Part shown: piece by piece, positions 23,340-35,442 of the stretch
Layout of the letters: every line of letters begins with the position of its first letter
How positions within the stretch are numbered: the stretch's first letter is position 1
From: Flaccisagitta enflata
Taxonomy: Eukaryota; Chaetognatha; Sagittoidea; Aphragmophora
NCBI GenBank assembly: GCA_965153355.1
Contig: OZ231128.1
Coordinates: forward strand, 43,834,001 to 43,898,000
DNA length: 64,000 bases
Direction: 5' to 3'
The notes under the pieces: generated by a model
The model's input: the letters and a program-made list of their open reading frames with translations, nothing else
Databases searched by the model: none
Told to the model about the DNA's origin: nothing
Position numbers and translations under genes: made by a program

Positions 23340-24160
23340 TCCGTCTTTCTTTCTTTCTTTCCGTCTTTCTTTCTTTCCGCCTTTCTTTCTTTCTTTCTTT
23401 CTTTCTTTCCATCTGTCTTTCTTTCTTTCCATCTGTCTTTCTCTCTTTCCGTCTGTCTTTCTTTCTATCCATCTGTCTTTCTTTCTTTCTTTCTTCCCGT
23501 CTGTCTTTCTATCTTTCTTTCCGTCTGTCTTTCTTTCTTTCTTTCCGTCTGTCTTTCTTTCTTTCTTTCCGTCTGTCTTTCTTTCTTTCCGTCTGTCTTT
23601 CTTTCTTTCTTTCCGTCTGTCTTTCTTTCTTTCTTTCCGTCTGTCTTTCTTTCCGTCTGTCTTTCTTTCCGTCTGTCTTTCTTTCCGTCTGTCTTTCTTT
23701 CTGTCTGTCTTTCTTTCCGTCTGTCTTTCTATCTTTCTTTCCGTCTGTCTTTCTTTCTTTCTTTCCGTCTGTCTTTCTTTCTTTCTTTCCATCTGTCTTT
23801 CTTTCTTTCCGTCTGTCTTTCTTTCTTTCTTTCCGTCTGTCTTTCTTTCTTTCTTTCCGTCTGTCTTTCCTTCCGTCTGTCTTTCTTTCCGTCTGTCTTT
23901 CTTTCCGTCTGTCTTTCTTTCCGTCTGTCTTTCTTTCCATTTGTCTTTCTTTCCATCTGTCTTTCTTTCCGTCTGTCTTTCTTTCCGTCTGTCTTTCTTT
24001 CCGTCTGTCTTTCTTTCTTTCCGTCTGTCTTTCTTTCTTTCCGTCTGTCCTCCTTTCTTTCCGTCTGTCTTCCTTTATTTCTTTCCGTCCTTCTTCCTCT
24101 CTTTCTTTCCGTCTGTCTTCCTCTCTTTCTTTCCATCTGTGTCTGTCTTTCTTTCTTTAC
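23268..24160. repeat. (CTTT)n array with CCGTCTGT higher-order units
   Basis: About 890 bp. It starts as plain CTTT and becomes units such as CTTTCTTTCCGTCTGT, 16 to 28 bp long, with larger blocks repeated near 23520 and 23750. Poly Ser-Phe-Leu and Lys-Glu-Arg frames are artefacts. Confidence 0.96.
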
Positions 24161-25268
24161 AGTATTTTATTGCTTTTCTTCCAAGCAGACGGTCACCTAG
24201 ATAGTCGGTTGGTCACGATTTTTTCATGATTCGCGAATGAGCGGACCTCCACTTTTTTTAAAATGCCCATCTAGTCTTCTTCATCACTATCCATACATGA
24301 CTTGAGTTAATATTCGCGTGTATCTGTTATTCTGAATTATGGACGAATGGATAAGATGAAGAATGGATGTATTAATTGACAATTTGAGGACGCTTTTTTA
24401 CGCTAAGACGCAATGATTATGTACGAATAGTTTCATCCAATTCCTTAATTTTTATAATGTAGTTATTGCACATGTTCGTTCACAGAAACTTGTCAACAAA
24501 CAACGCAGGGCTGCGCTATCATCGCAGGTGGGTGGGCAGCAGCAAACCCCCCCCCCCCCACAAACAGGATGTATCACACCCGCGATAATAAAGAATGCGT
24601 ACTTCGCTCATTAGCAAAAGGATAGCGGTGCTCTACGATCAGAAATCGACACTCGCTATCAAGAAGAAACACCGAGACCCGATGCAACGGAATCTCTCCT
24701 TTTTCCCTGATTTGCATAATGCAGTCAGTTCTCAACTAAGGTTACGAAACTTTCGTTGAGAACATTTGCTCATGAAACTTCCAAGCATTAACGAATGTTT
24801 TTGTTAAAAGAGAGAAGTGGATATGCGTTAAGTGAGGAAGTTAATCGTTATTAACTACTTGAAGATTGACTGACAAGCTGTGAGTCTAATTGAAACCAAC
24901 AGCGTCTATTGTGCTTTTTGTTAGCGAAAAGTGTTATGAACAATGAACATACAAGGATTTGAACGCGGATTTTTTTGTCATTATTCATCATTTTTTAAGT
25001 CGGATGTCCTCCGTAACTTACATGGCAATCTGAGACAAAAACGCATATTGACCTACCCTAGTATGAGATGTTTGCACTTTGCAGAGGTGTTTCTCTTTGG
25101 GTTCAGACGTATCATTATTTTTTTTCTTTCAAAGTGTCTTTTCGTTTATTTGTGAGAGATGTTTCCATTTCCTCCCAATATTACAACTCACGTGAAACTC
25201 TTTTCGGCGAAAAAAATAGCAGCTGTCATGTTTTCGACATTTCATTAACCGTCGCAACATGTTGTGAG
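24161..25268. other. Unique DNA with a poly-C tract
   Basis: A 13-base C run lies near 24547. No exon with convincing signals is seen. ACGCAGGGCTGCGC then CGCAGGTGGGTG (24503-24535) would give only a tiny exon. Confidence 0.45.
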
Positions 25269-25269
25269 T

Positions 25270-25378
<109 letters not shown>

Positions 25379-25805
25379 TAGTGATGTTTTTTTTTCGTGG
25401 TGGCAAAGGCAGCAACTTTCATTCCGCCCTCAACTTCTTGCAGCTTCAATCAATGGTTGAGTGAGTTCTTTTCGCTCCTGTTTTGCTTCCATGAGTCCCA
25501 AGGGACACCACACACAACCACACAAACAAACAAACATACACAAGAGAAACAAAACTTTCTCTCTTGTATTTTCTGGTGCATATGGCCGGTTGATGGAACA
25601 TTTAGTCTCTTCAATTAGACACTGCCCGAAATGATCAATTATGATCTGATCACCGGAATCATTAATATTGAATCAAGATATTCATTCAACGGTGTAACCA
25701 TGAGCGAGTCTTAGGCTGTCAGACACTTGATAGTTTGTAAGGCGTGTAGGGCATATCCTGTCGTTTCATATCGATTTACGACTGACTTTCAATTATCGAT
25801 AGATG

Positions 25806-25856
25806 CACCCCACCCCACCCTACCCCAACCCACCCCACCCCACCCCATCCCACCTC
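25806..25856. repeat. (CACCC)n short tandem repeat
   Basis: About ten units of CACCC with CTACC and CAACC variants. Confidence 0.9.
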
Positions 25857-25909
25857 TTAGACCATAGAATAGATTCATTCAATGAGACAAACTCATGTTG
25901 GTTCACTTC

Positions 25910-26115
25910 TTTTTAGTCGCGTGCTACGCGACTCTACACCCCGCTTTGTCCGTCCGTCCGTCCGTCCATCTGTCCGTCGGTTCGTCCATCACACTTTACT
26001 GTTTTTGGGGTTTTGCGGTCCTTGGCCCCACTGCTCCTGCCCAAATGATAGGGTGACCTCAAAAACAGCCCCTGCCTAGCCGCACGCGACTGGGGTAGCC
26101 GTGTATCCGGCCTTT
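25910..26115 (+). mobile_element. Family A hairpin-ended element
   Basis: TTTTTAGTCGCGTGCTACGCGACT head, (GTCC)n, and tail CCGCACGCGACTGGGG ending CCGGCC, where poly-T takes over. The head and tail tags match exactly. Confidence 0.87.
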
Positions 26116-26788
26116 TTTTTTTTTTAATTTCCTTCTGAACCGCACGACGTTTCCATGATGTGCTTTTTTTGTTTCCCTTTCTTTTTCCTTTTTTTCTTTT
26201 GTAGAACTTTATTTTTTCCACGTGTATTTTTTTTTGTCGTCTCAGTTCAAGAGACACGACAAGCTTTTACAATTTCCATTAGTTTCGTTTTCTCCAACAA
26301 CCTCTTTTTGTCCTTCGCCTTTTCTTTCTCTTCTCTTACCATCATTTGAGTGCGGAAAAAAAAAGGAGCGACCATTAAAACTGCATTAAACGCGACTTTG
26401 AATTGTACTTTGCTTGCGTGATTATCGTCTACCACAAATGTTCCGTTGCTTTTAACAATTCTGGATGTGTTTTTTATTGCGTTTCGTGCTCCGTGAGTAA
26501 ATCCGTTCTTCCACGTGACCAAATGTCTCAACAATTCCTTCCTCCAATTTTACCTTCGTTGCTATTGCTTGGATGAAAACTTATTCTATCCAGGAGTGAG
26601 AAATTCTTTCCACCTGTACTACACGAATCAAAAAACGCAAGTTTTTTCCGTGCTGAATGATGCAAGTGGTGAGCAAAGAGAAGATAATTTAAAAAAAAAA
26701 GTTTCATTTTGAGCACAACCTCACATTTGATGGAACAGTAGCCTTATCAGCAAAATGTTATTTAATTGGAGGTGTGTGAGTCAAGGCT
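26116..26788. other. T-rich unique DNA, nothing recognised
   Basis: Long T and TTTC runs. Open frames are short and lack splice signals. Confidence 0.4.
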
Positions 26789-26918
26789 AACAAGGCCGTA
26801 TACACTACTCCTCAGTTGCGGAAAACTTGTATTTAATGGACGGATGGACGGACTGACTAACCGACTGACCGACCAACTGACACGGAAAGTTTTAGAGTAG
26901 CGTGTCCGCCACTAAAAA
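26789..26918 (-). mobile_element. Element with A-type terminus and B-type tag
   Basis: Minus-strand head TTTTTAGTGGCGGACACGCTACT, GTCC/GTTGGTCGG array, then CCGCAACTGAGGAG and terminus GTATACGGCCTTGTT. The terminus belongs to family A, but the tag CCGCAACT and the head with GGACACGC belong to family B. One mismatch separates the head and tail tags. Confidence 0.65.
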
Positions 26919-27289
26919 ATATAATACACAGGAGCTCTAATATTGCTCTAAAATTGCTGCTCAGAGGGAAAATATGCGTTAATAACCCAATTCTAACATT
27001 TCTCTAAAAAGTGTATTGCTCCTGAACTAATGAAGCTAGAAAAGGCGGAGCACTCAGGTACAGGTGAAAAAGATGTGATTTTCAAGATTGTGCTTCCTTC
27101 TATTCTTTGCCCTCTCAATCCATCTCTGGTTGACCCTACTACTACATCTTTCCTCTCTTGTGTCAATATGTGATGGATTGGATGGAGTTGTCTGACATCT
27201 TTGTCATCTTTCTTAACCTCCCCTCCCCCTTTATTCTTTGGTCCCTCTTTTTTAGGTAGCGGCCAATGACCTATGATTCCAGACAGGGC

Positions 27290-27840
27290 AATTTTCTTTA
27301 TCTCTCCTGTAGTTTGACATTCCATGCTCTGTTCTACGTCCCCTTTCCTCCCCAGGTCCTGAGTCAAGCCTCTCATGGCCCCAAGTTAGGCCGCCAAAGC
27401 ACTAATTCAGGATTCTTGAAAGCTTCAAATCATGTTTCCATCACCCTCTCAGGATTTGGATCAGTTACCCTAGGCTTTAAACATGCCCTCCTAGGCAACA
27501 TATGAAATGTGCTACAATCAGCTGGCAGCCTTTCCGGGCCTCAAATTTGCTTTCCCAGGCTTTAATTAAGGCTTCCACGGCCCTCCCAGTCCTTGAAACA
27601 GCCCTCACAGGTTTCTAAATTGCTTCCCCAGGCGTTAAATCTATTCTCCTTTGCATCATACTAGTCAACAGCTTTTCCAGGTACGCTACTAAGCGTCCAT
27701 CCTAAATCAGTTCCCAGGTTCTAAGCATACCCTCCCAGACCTCAAATACAGTATGCTAGTAGCAGATTAACCTACCAAATGATTTCCTTGTGCGAAATCA
27801 ACTGTTATTGGCCCCTCTGGGGCAGCTGCCCCATTGAGTC
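27290..27840. repeat. Degenerate CCCAGGC-TTTAAA tandem repeat
   Basis: Loose repetition of CCTCCCAGG, CCCAGGCTTTAAA and related 25-35 bp blocks. It ends near GCCCCTCTGGGGCAGC (27812), which resembles the family E head. Divergence is high and unit boundaries are uncertain. Confidence 0.45.
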
Positions 27841-28170
27841 TTTAAGTTTAAAAGTTTGAGATAACCATGAGAATAAATGGGGCATCAGGAACCGCTGACC
27901 AGATGACGATGGAGAGACCTGTTCCTGCCTTTCTCTGTTTTCCTCTTTCTCTGGTTGGAATTGGAACGCCACACAATCACTCTCCCCCTCATTCCTTTCT
28001 TTTCTCCCTCGTCTTCCTTTGTTACTACAATTATTTCTTTCTTCCTCAATGTTTTTTCTAACCTACTCAACTTATTTGCTTTTCTTGAGTCGGTATTGTT
28101 TCTTCCTTTCACATCTTCTTTTGCTTTTTCACTTGAACGTGAAACAGAAAGCAACAATAGAATTGAAAAG

Positions 28171-28402
<232 letters not shown>

Positions 28403-28794
28403 AGACTGACAGGTGCAGACACATCGTGAGCAGGTGTCATTGAGTTTATCAGCTGTCTAGCGTCTATCAGCGTTTCTGTCCATTCTGTGAGCGTCGCGTC
28501 ACTTTGACAGTCTCCTCCAAGCCTTTTCCCTCTGCCTGATTCTAAGTATACATATATTTCGGGTTTTTTTTTGTGTGTTCGTTTGTCGTTTTTCCCTCCT
28601 TCCTCTTCTCTTCCTCTCCCTCCTTTCCTTTTCTTCTGGGACTCGCGAGAAAAAAAAAGGATGACCCAAAAGCAAAAGAGACAGACTCCAAGGAGTCATA
28701 AAATAATCTGATGGGATCAAAAAGTTGCGTTCCTTACGGCTGCCTCTGAGTTACGACCGTATCACGTAAGTGTAGACGATTTCTCACAGCCAAA

Positions 28795-28899
28795 ATGGCG
28801 ACAACAAGAACCGAAAAAAACAACAAAAACTGCGGGGGCGACGTCGACGGTGACGACGACGACGACGACGACAACAACAACAAAAACAACAACAACAGC

Positions 28900-28955
<56 letters not shown>

Positions 28956-29290
28956 CCACAACCACAACAACAACCACAACCACAAACACAACCACAACCA
29001 CAACCACAACCACAACAACAACCACAACAACAACAAGAACAACAACAAGAACAACAACATGAACAACAACAGTAGTAACAATCGCATTTGCTCACGGTCG
29101 ACAACAAGAGCAACGACGATGATAACAACTACTGCTCTGGAAAGACATCGTCAGCAAAAAGGATTTATTTTGATGGAAAACGAAATTGAACCTGAGAGAC
29201 GAGCGGACCTGCGGATGATGCAGGCAGCGGAAGAGCAACAGAAGAGAATGTATGTGCGAGAGTGTTCCATGGTCAATGATAACCCATCTG
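28795..29290 (+). CDS. Candidate 5' coding exon, Asn-rich protein
   Basis: An open frame starts at ATG in the context CCAAAATGGCG, four bases after a possible acceptor TTTCTCACAG. It encodes a short lead (MATTRTEKNN), an Asp run, a long Asn/His tract from (AAC)n, and then a non-repetitive charged segment containing ALERHRQQKGFILMENEIE, RRADLRMMQAAEEQQ and KRMYVRECSMVNDNPS. It stops at a donor-like CTG|GTAAAC (29291). The last 55 codons have normal composition and are predicted helical, which is the main reason for calling it. No family is recognised. If the (AAC)n tract is just a microsatellite, only the distal part would be coding. Confidence 0.45.
28869..29072. repeat. (AAC)n trinucleotide array
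   Basis: AAC units with CAC and AAG variants. It lies in frame as Asn/His/Lys codons within the exon candidate. Confidence 0.95.
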
Positions 29291-29379
29291 GTAAACATAC
29301 AGTCTCCATTCATTTGGAACCTCTTAGCTACAGAGGATCATCACACTGGGTACTCTGTAGCATAAAACAGTGAGTTTAA

Positions 29380-29560
29380 ACCCCGGGGGTGGCTTGGGGT
29401 CGTTGTGGGTAGCTTAGGGTCCTTGGGGGTAGCTTGGGGTCGCTTGGGGTTGCTTGGGGTTGTTGGGGGTAGCTTGGGGTCGTTGGGGGTTGCTTTGGGT
29501 TTGCTGGTGGTTGCTTTGGGTTTGCTGGTGGTTGCTTTGGGTTTGCTCGGATTTGCCTCG
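29380..29560 (+). repeat. G-rich minisatellite, G-quadruplex potential
   Basis: Units such as GGGTAGCTTGGGGTCGTTG, 19-20 bp long, give more than eight runs of three or more G within about 120 bp. Later units read GGTTGCTTTGGGTTTGCTGG. The segment at 29655-29720 carries complementary CCAGCAACCC motifs. Confidence 0.85.
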
Positions 29561-29719
29561 GGATTCATGTTGTGGTTGTTCATGAGGTTTGATTGTAGTT
29601 TAGCACTGTTGTTAAAGGATATAACGTAATCATTTTTGCAAACAATACAACCCTGAGCACCATAGATTAACTTCCAGCGACCCCCAGCAACCCTCAGCAA
29701 TCTCCAGCAACTCCCAGGA

Positions 29720-29972
29720 TTTCATTTCACCTCAGATTATCCAGTGCACCACCAATTACGGTTAAACCCCGCTATAACGGATCCAAAAGTAATGGAAATC
29801 CGCGTGAAACAGATTTAAAAACTTAGTCCCTTAATATCAATTTCTTTTAATTTCTTTCTTAGCAATAAGGAAAATCTATCTATAATAGATAAAATTTACT
29901 GGTCCTTTGACATCCGTTATTGCGGGGTTCAACTGTCATTGGTGATGCACTGGATAATTTGGAGTGAAATGT
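29720..29972. mobile_element. Palindrome containing pogo-like MITE ends
   Basis: The inner 29759-29935 has ends GGTTAAACCCCGCTATAACG and ATTGCGGGGTTCAACTG, the same as the TA-flanked MITE at 33261. Outside these the palindrome continues for about 35 bp (TTATCCAGTGCACCACCAAT pairs with ATTGGTGATGCACTGGATAA). The MITE therefore either sits in the loop of an older palindrome or extends its own arms. Confidence 0.7.
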
Positions 29973-30350
29973 ATGTGGTTATGTGTATAACCGTCAGAAA
30001 TTGAGCATCCAGTTTGGGAAATGGGTGTTACAATACCAAAACATAGTTGCGGGAAAACACGTGTCATGGAACCATTATTCTGGACCACTGCCCCAAGAAG
30101 AGATTCCCTTTCAGCAAGGAAAAAAAAGAAGATTAAGGGAAGGAAAAAAGAGATTATTGATGGATAGAACGAGTGCATTGAGAACAGGTGCACTTGAGCT
30201 CATGAAAAAAAGTTCCGTCATTCCTGAATCAGGGACACTGTGATGAATGTGTCACACATCTGGTGTCAAAATACATCAAAGATGTCCAAATACCAAATAT
30301 GAAAAAGGCTTGTCTTGGCTCTTATGCATAATTCTTTTGTGAGAATCTCG
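29973..30350. other. Unique DNA, nothing recognised
   Basis: An 86-codon plus-strand frame (29983-30243) has no splice or domain support and is not called. Confidence 0.4.
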
Positions 30351-30583
30351 TTTTTAGTCGCATGCTACGCGACTCTACACCCCGCTTTGTCCGTCGGTCG
30401 GTCGGTCGGTCGGTTGGTTGGTCGGTCGGTCAGTCCCCATTTTACTTTTTTTATTCATTTTACTTTTTTGACCTCACCGCTCCTGCCCAAATAGTCTAGT
30501 GACCTCAAATACGGCCGCTGCCCACCCGCACAGCCCCTGCCCACCCGCACGCGACTTCGGTAGCCGTGTATCCGGCCTTGTTA
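30351..30583 (+). mobile_element. Family A element with duplicated tail segment
   Basis: Head AGTCGCATGCTACGCGACT, (GTCG)n, and terminus CCGGCCTTGTT. The tail contains GCTGCCCACCCGCAC followed by a second CCTGCCCACCCGCACGCGAC, a local duplication just before the tag. Confidence 0.85.
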
Positions 30584-31651
<1,068 letters not shown>

Positions 31652-31798
31652 AACAAGGCCGGATACACGGCTACCTTAGTCGCGTGCGGGTGGGCAGGGG
31701 CGGCGAAAAAAAGCAGAGTGTGACGGACCGACCGATGGACCAAACGATCGACAAACGGACAGAGCGGGTTGTAGAGTCGCGTGCACACGACTGAAAAA
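31652..31798 (-). mobile_element. Family A element with internal deletion
   Basis: Minus-strand head AGTCGTGTGCACGCGACT, short GTCC array, and tail GCACGCGACTAAGGTAGCC ending CCGGCCTTGTT. The body normally containing CTCCTGCCCAAAT is missing. Confidence 0.8.
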
Positions 31799-32236
31799 AG
31801 CTAAGTGCGATAATAGTGAAATCTATTTTTACCGTGTGAGGCTGTGAATAACGTTAGTACGATTGAGAGATCGTGGGCGCTTTGAAACGGATAGGGCGGT
31901 TCCAAGAAATTCTGGAAACTAAAGGGAAGAAGTACAGGAGGAAAACAAGGCAATCAAACCAACTACCAAATTTCGTGTGATGGTGATCGCGGGGCCCATA
32001 AAAACGACCGGAGAGGAAGTGAAAATCAGTCTCTTGTTTTTATTGCCAGAGTTCACTTATTCATTTATTCATTCATTCATTCGATCATTCATTCATTCAT
32101 TCCCATTTTCTTTCGTTCCTATTTTCTTGAACTCCTCTTTTCTTTTTTAACATGCCTTCAAAATTTGCGCACTTTTCCTTTTTTCCTTTCGTTCTTTTTA
32201 TCCGTCTTGGTGTGTTTCTGCAAGTCCCATATGTTT

Positions 32237-32253
32237 TTCTTTCTTTCTTTCCT

Positions 32254-32313
<60 letters not shown>

Positions 32314-32480
32314 ACTTTCTTTCTTGCTTTCTTGCTTTCTTTCTTTACTTTCTTTCTTTCCTACTTTCATCCTTTCATCTTTTCGTCCTTCTTTCTTTGT
32401 TTCTTTCTTTATTTCTTTCTTTGTTCCTTTGTTTCTTTCTTACTTTCATCCTTACTTCCTTTCTTTCTTTTTTCGTTTTT
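32237..32480. repeat. (CTTT)n array, imperfect
   Basis: About 120 bp of CTTT repeats followed by about 120 bp of degenerating TTTC/CTTA. A short ATTC tract lies at 32060-32102. Confidence 0.95.
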
Positions 32481-33258
32481 TATTCGTTCCATTTCTACTT
32501 TCTTCCTTTTCATCTTTTCTTCCTCCATTTTCCCACTCTGTCTGCTTGCTCTCCCATATTCCATCGTTTCCTCTGTACGACTTCTCATCCTGTTTGTGTT
32601 CCTTTTTTTTAATTTCCTGGTAAACAAGAATATCATGCCCTTTTGTTTACACTCCGCTGAGCTTAAACTGTATAAGAAGCTTCCATGATTGTTCATAATC
32701 TGCTTTTTTTTCAACGATGATGTCCGCATCTTGGCAAACTGCAGTTGTTGAAAAAAAACCTTCCTGGTTCATTGTGAAAATAACACACATTTCAGTCTAA
32801 AATGTAAATGGTGAGAGAGTAACCATGGAGCCGAGACCAACTCAGCCACATAGTTGCCCGTACAGGTTTGTCACAAATGCGCACACTTCCAGACACTCGT
32901 TTGATGTAAATTTACACCCCGCTTTATTGGACCCTAGAGTCATAAGGCAGAACAACCAATTGTTTTATCAAACATCAACTAGTTGGACAAATATTGACCT
33001 TTCCATGATTTTCTAACTTGATCCAAAAAGGTATTTGCCCGTTCATCCGTCTGTGACGATAAATTGATAGTTAAAATCAAAATCTTGAAATGAAATAGAA
33101 TTCCTCCTGCTCGTCCTCCTGCTTGTTTTCATGCACGGCCTTGTTATTGTCATACACGTCAACTGCGCTACTCAATCACAATCACTTTATTGTTTTCCTC
33201 TTGGTTGCTCACATTAAACCACCTATTCGTCAAAAGAGTTTACCGACACAAAAACATA
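32481..33258. other. Unique DNA, nothing recognised
   Basis: No supported features. Confidence 0.4.
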
Positions 33259-33260
33259 TA

Positions 33261-33435
33261 CAGTTAAACCCCGCTATAACGGTCCGAGAATAAAGAAAAT
33301 CCATCTATAACAGATCTAATAATTTGGTTCCTTCATTTCAATTTTTTTTTATATCTGTGATGGCAATAACAAAAATCCGCCTGTAAAGGATAAAATTTTT
33401 TGTCTCTTGACATTCGTTATCGCGGGGTTCAACTG
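33261..33435. mobile_element. pogo/Tigger-like MITE, TA target
   Basis: 175 bp with inverted ends CAGTTAAACCCCGCTATAAC and TATCGCGGGGTTCAACTG, flanked by TA on both sides. The CAGTT start, TA duplication and small size fit a non-autonomous Tc1/mariner-pogo element. Relatives lie at 29759 and at the left end of 35443. Confidence 0.8.
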
Positions 33436-33586
33436 TATCGTTATTCACTTTTACAAATTTGCGAATTGATAACAAGTGGTAGAACGACGGATTGGGGGGT
33501 GGGGAGAGGAAGGGGTTAAAGTGTTGAACTGACCATCCAATTAACGAACAGACTAGCAAGGTGGGTGATAAAATTATATCAATCAG

Positions 33587-33695
33587 CGACGTTGATATCA
33601 AAGACCTCAGATCGTCTGCACGCGGTTTCCGTCGCTGTTCAGGAATAAAAGGCCAATTCCAGAGCCGCCTTTCGTTGGAATTCTGCCACGAGTTG
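33587..33695 (+). CDS. Weak exon candidate
   Basis: A 109-nt block between ATATCAATCAG and the donor TTG|GTAAGC. Skipping one base it reads DVDIKDLRSSARGF, RRCSGIKGQFQ and SRLSLEFCHEL. Composition is protein-like and GC-richer than its flanks, but the acceptor lacks a pyrimidine tract. The start phase would also fit after the exon at 19432. Confidence 0.25.
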
Positions 33696-33889
33696 GTAAG
33701 CAACCTTGGCTTGGAACAATACGGAATCAGAAAAAAAAAGGCTGGAAGTCATCCAAACTGAATAAATGGGCACAAGAAAAAAAAAATACAAACAAATAAC
33801 CAAGAGTGAATGAGGAAAAAAAAACTTATTTTGCCAGTTTACAGATTTACCTGTACATTTGAAGGGCTCTTGCGCTGACGGACTCACTT

Positions 33890-34092
33890 TTTTAGTTGCG
33901 GATACGCAACTCTTTAAGAGGCGTTGTCCATCCGTTGCATCGGTCCGTTGGTCCGTCTGTGTTTATCAAGTTAAAAAGAGTAAAAACGCTTGTTTATGAT
34001 GCCGCAGTTGGGATTGTCTGTGTATGCGTGATGGGAGTGTTGCTGATGGGGGTGAGTGTGGAACGATATGGTGATTCCGCGTCACTTGTTCT
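33890..34092 (+). mobile_element. Family B element, decayed tail
   Basis: Head AGTTGCGGATACGCAACT and TTTAAGAGGCGTTGTCC, then a short GTCC array. The terminus TTCCGCGTCACTTGTT is recognisable, but the tagged tail has decayed to GGAACGATATGGTGA. Confidence 0.75.
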
Positions 34093-34250
34093 AGTATGAT
34101 ACACACTGCAAATGACTTGTTCTATACTAAGTGAACTCATTCCAGGGATCCTAAAATATGTAGACATTTCTTGAAATACTTGGATCACTCATTTCATTTT
34201 CATCACACGGCTTCTTTGTAAAGGAAGAATTATAAAAGACAATCTCACAT

Positions 34251-34657
34251 ACCACGCGTATCAATAAAAAAAGACGCACTTTTGAATGGCTGATTGTGGC
34301 AACATATTTCAACAAAACCTATAGGAATTCTAGACCATTGGAAAACCCTGAGAAAATACTTTCACATGGTTTATATCAGGTATTTCTATCTTTTTTGTTT
34401 AGAAATTAGTTTGAATGAAAACTTTGCCTTTTTATTTTCACAATCCCTCTATAAAAAGTGCATTTTAGCAAAATAGTGCTTCTCTTTGGAAGGCTCTCGC
34501 TCCTGAATCGCTTGAGATACAGACCTGGGATTGGTCTATATTCAAAAACTTTTTGAAAATCTTTGAAAATGTCTCAATTGAAAAACATTTTAATCATTTT
34601 TTTATATCTGTTTTATGGATTAAAATAAAGGTGCGTCTTTTTTTTGTACGCGTGGTA
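34251..34657. mobile_element. MITE-like element with 10-bp palindromic ends
   Basis: Left end ACCACGCGTATCAATAAAAA then AAGACGCACTTTT. Right end AAAGGTGCGTCTTTTTTTTG then TACGCGTGGT. The interior is AT-rich and non-coding. The target duplication is unclear. Confidence 0.55.
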
Positions 34658-34884
34658 GCATCCTTACCACAAAGTTGATTTGAACATAGGTAAAGTTGTC
34701 TAGACAGTTTGAGATGCTTTAAATAAGTTCAATAATTGTGAAATAAGCCAAAACGCGTGAAAAGCAAACGTGTTGATAAAGTGCGAGGTATCAAGAAGAA
34801 TAAACGAAATGAAAAATAAGAAGTCTTATGATTTCAGAATCAAGAAGCGTGGAAGATGATTAATAGTCTGGCTTGACAAAGTGT

Positions 34885-35066
<182 letters not shown>

Positions 35067-35442
35067 AAAGGGGAGAGAAAACAAAAAAGAAAAAAAAAAG
35101 AAAAAGAAAACTTCTGATCCCTGAAACAATGCTTTACAGTGTTTAAACTGCATCATCACAATTTTGAAAAAAAGAAAAATTTCTTAATTTTTTAGGAAAC
35201 CAAGAGCATTAGTTTTGTTTTTGCGCTTTGTGCTTATCAACCTCTAATATATCTTCTACAAGAAATAAAAGTGATTGTTTCAGATCAATCAGGTAACCCC
35301 TAATGCTTTGACACAGGTTTATTTTGATTAAGAATGTGAGTTTTTTTCTGAAATGATCAATAGTTATTACAGATAACGGGGTCGGACTCTGTCTGGCAGA
35401 TCTGTCTGGCAGATCTGAATGGGCAATTAGACGATAGACATA

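Noticed and set aside
22983-24204. Frames of 350-405 codons rich in Phe, Leu and Ser
   Set aside because: They are translations of the CTTT/CCGTCTGT array in every phase on both strands.
33338-33703. 121-codon minus-strand frame
   Set aside because: It overlaps the pogo-like MITE for about 100 bp and has no homology. The plus-strand exon reading is slightly better supported.
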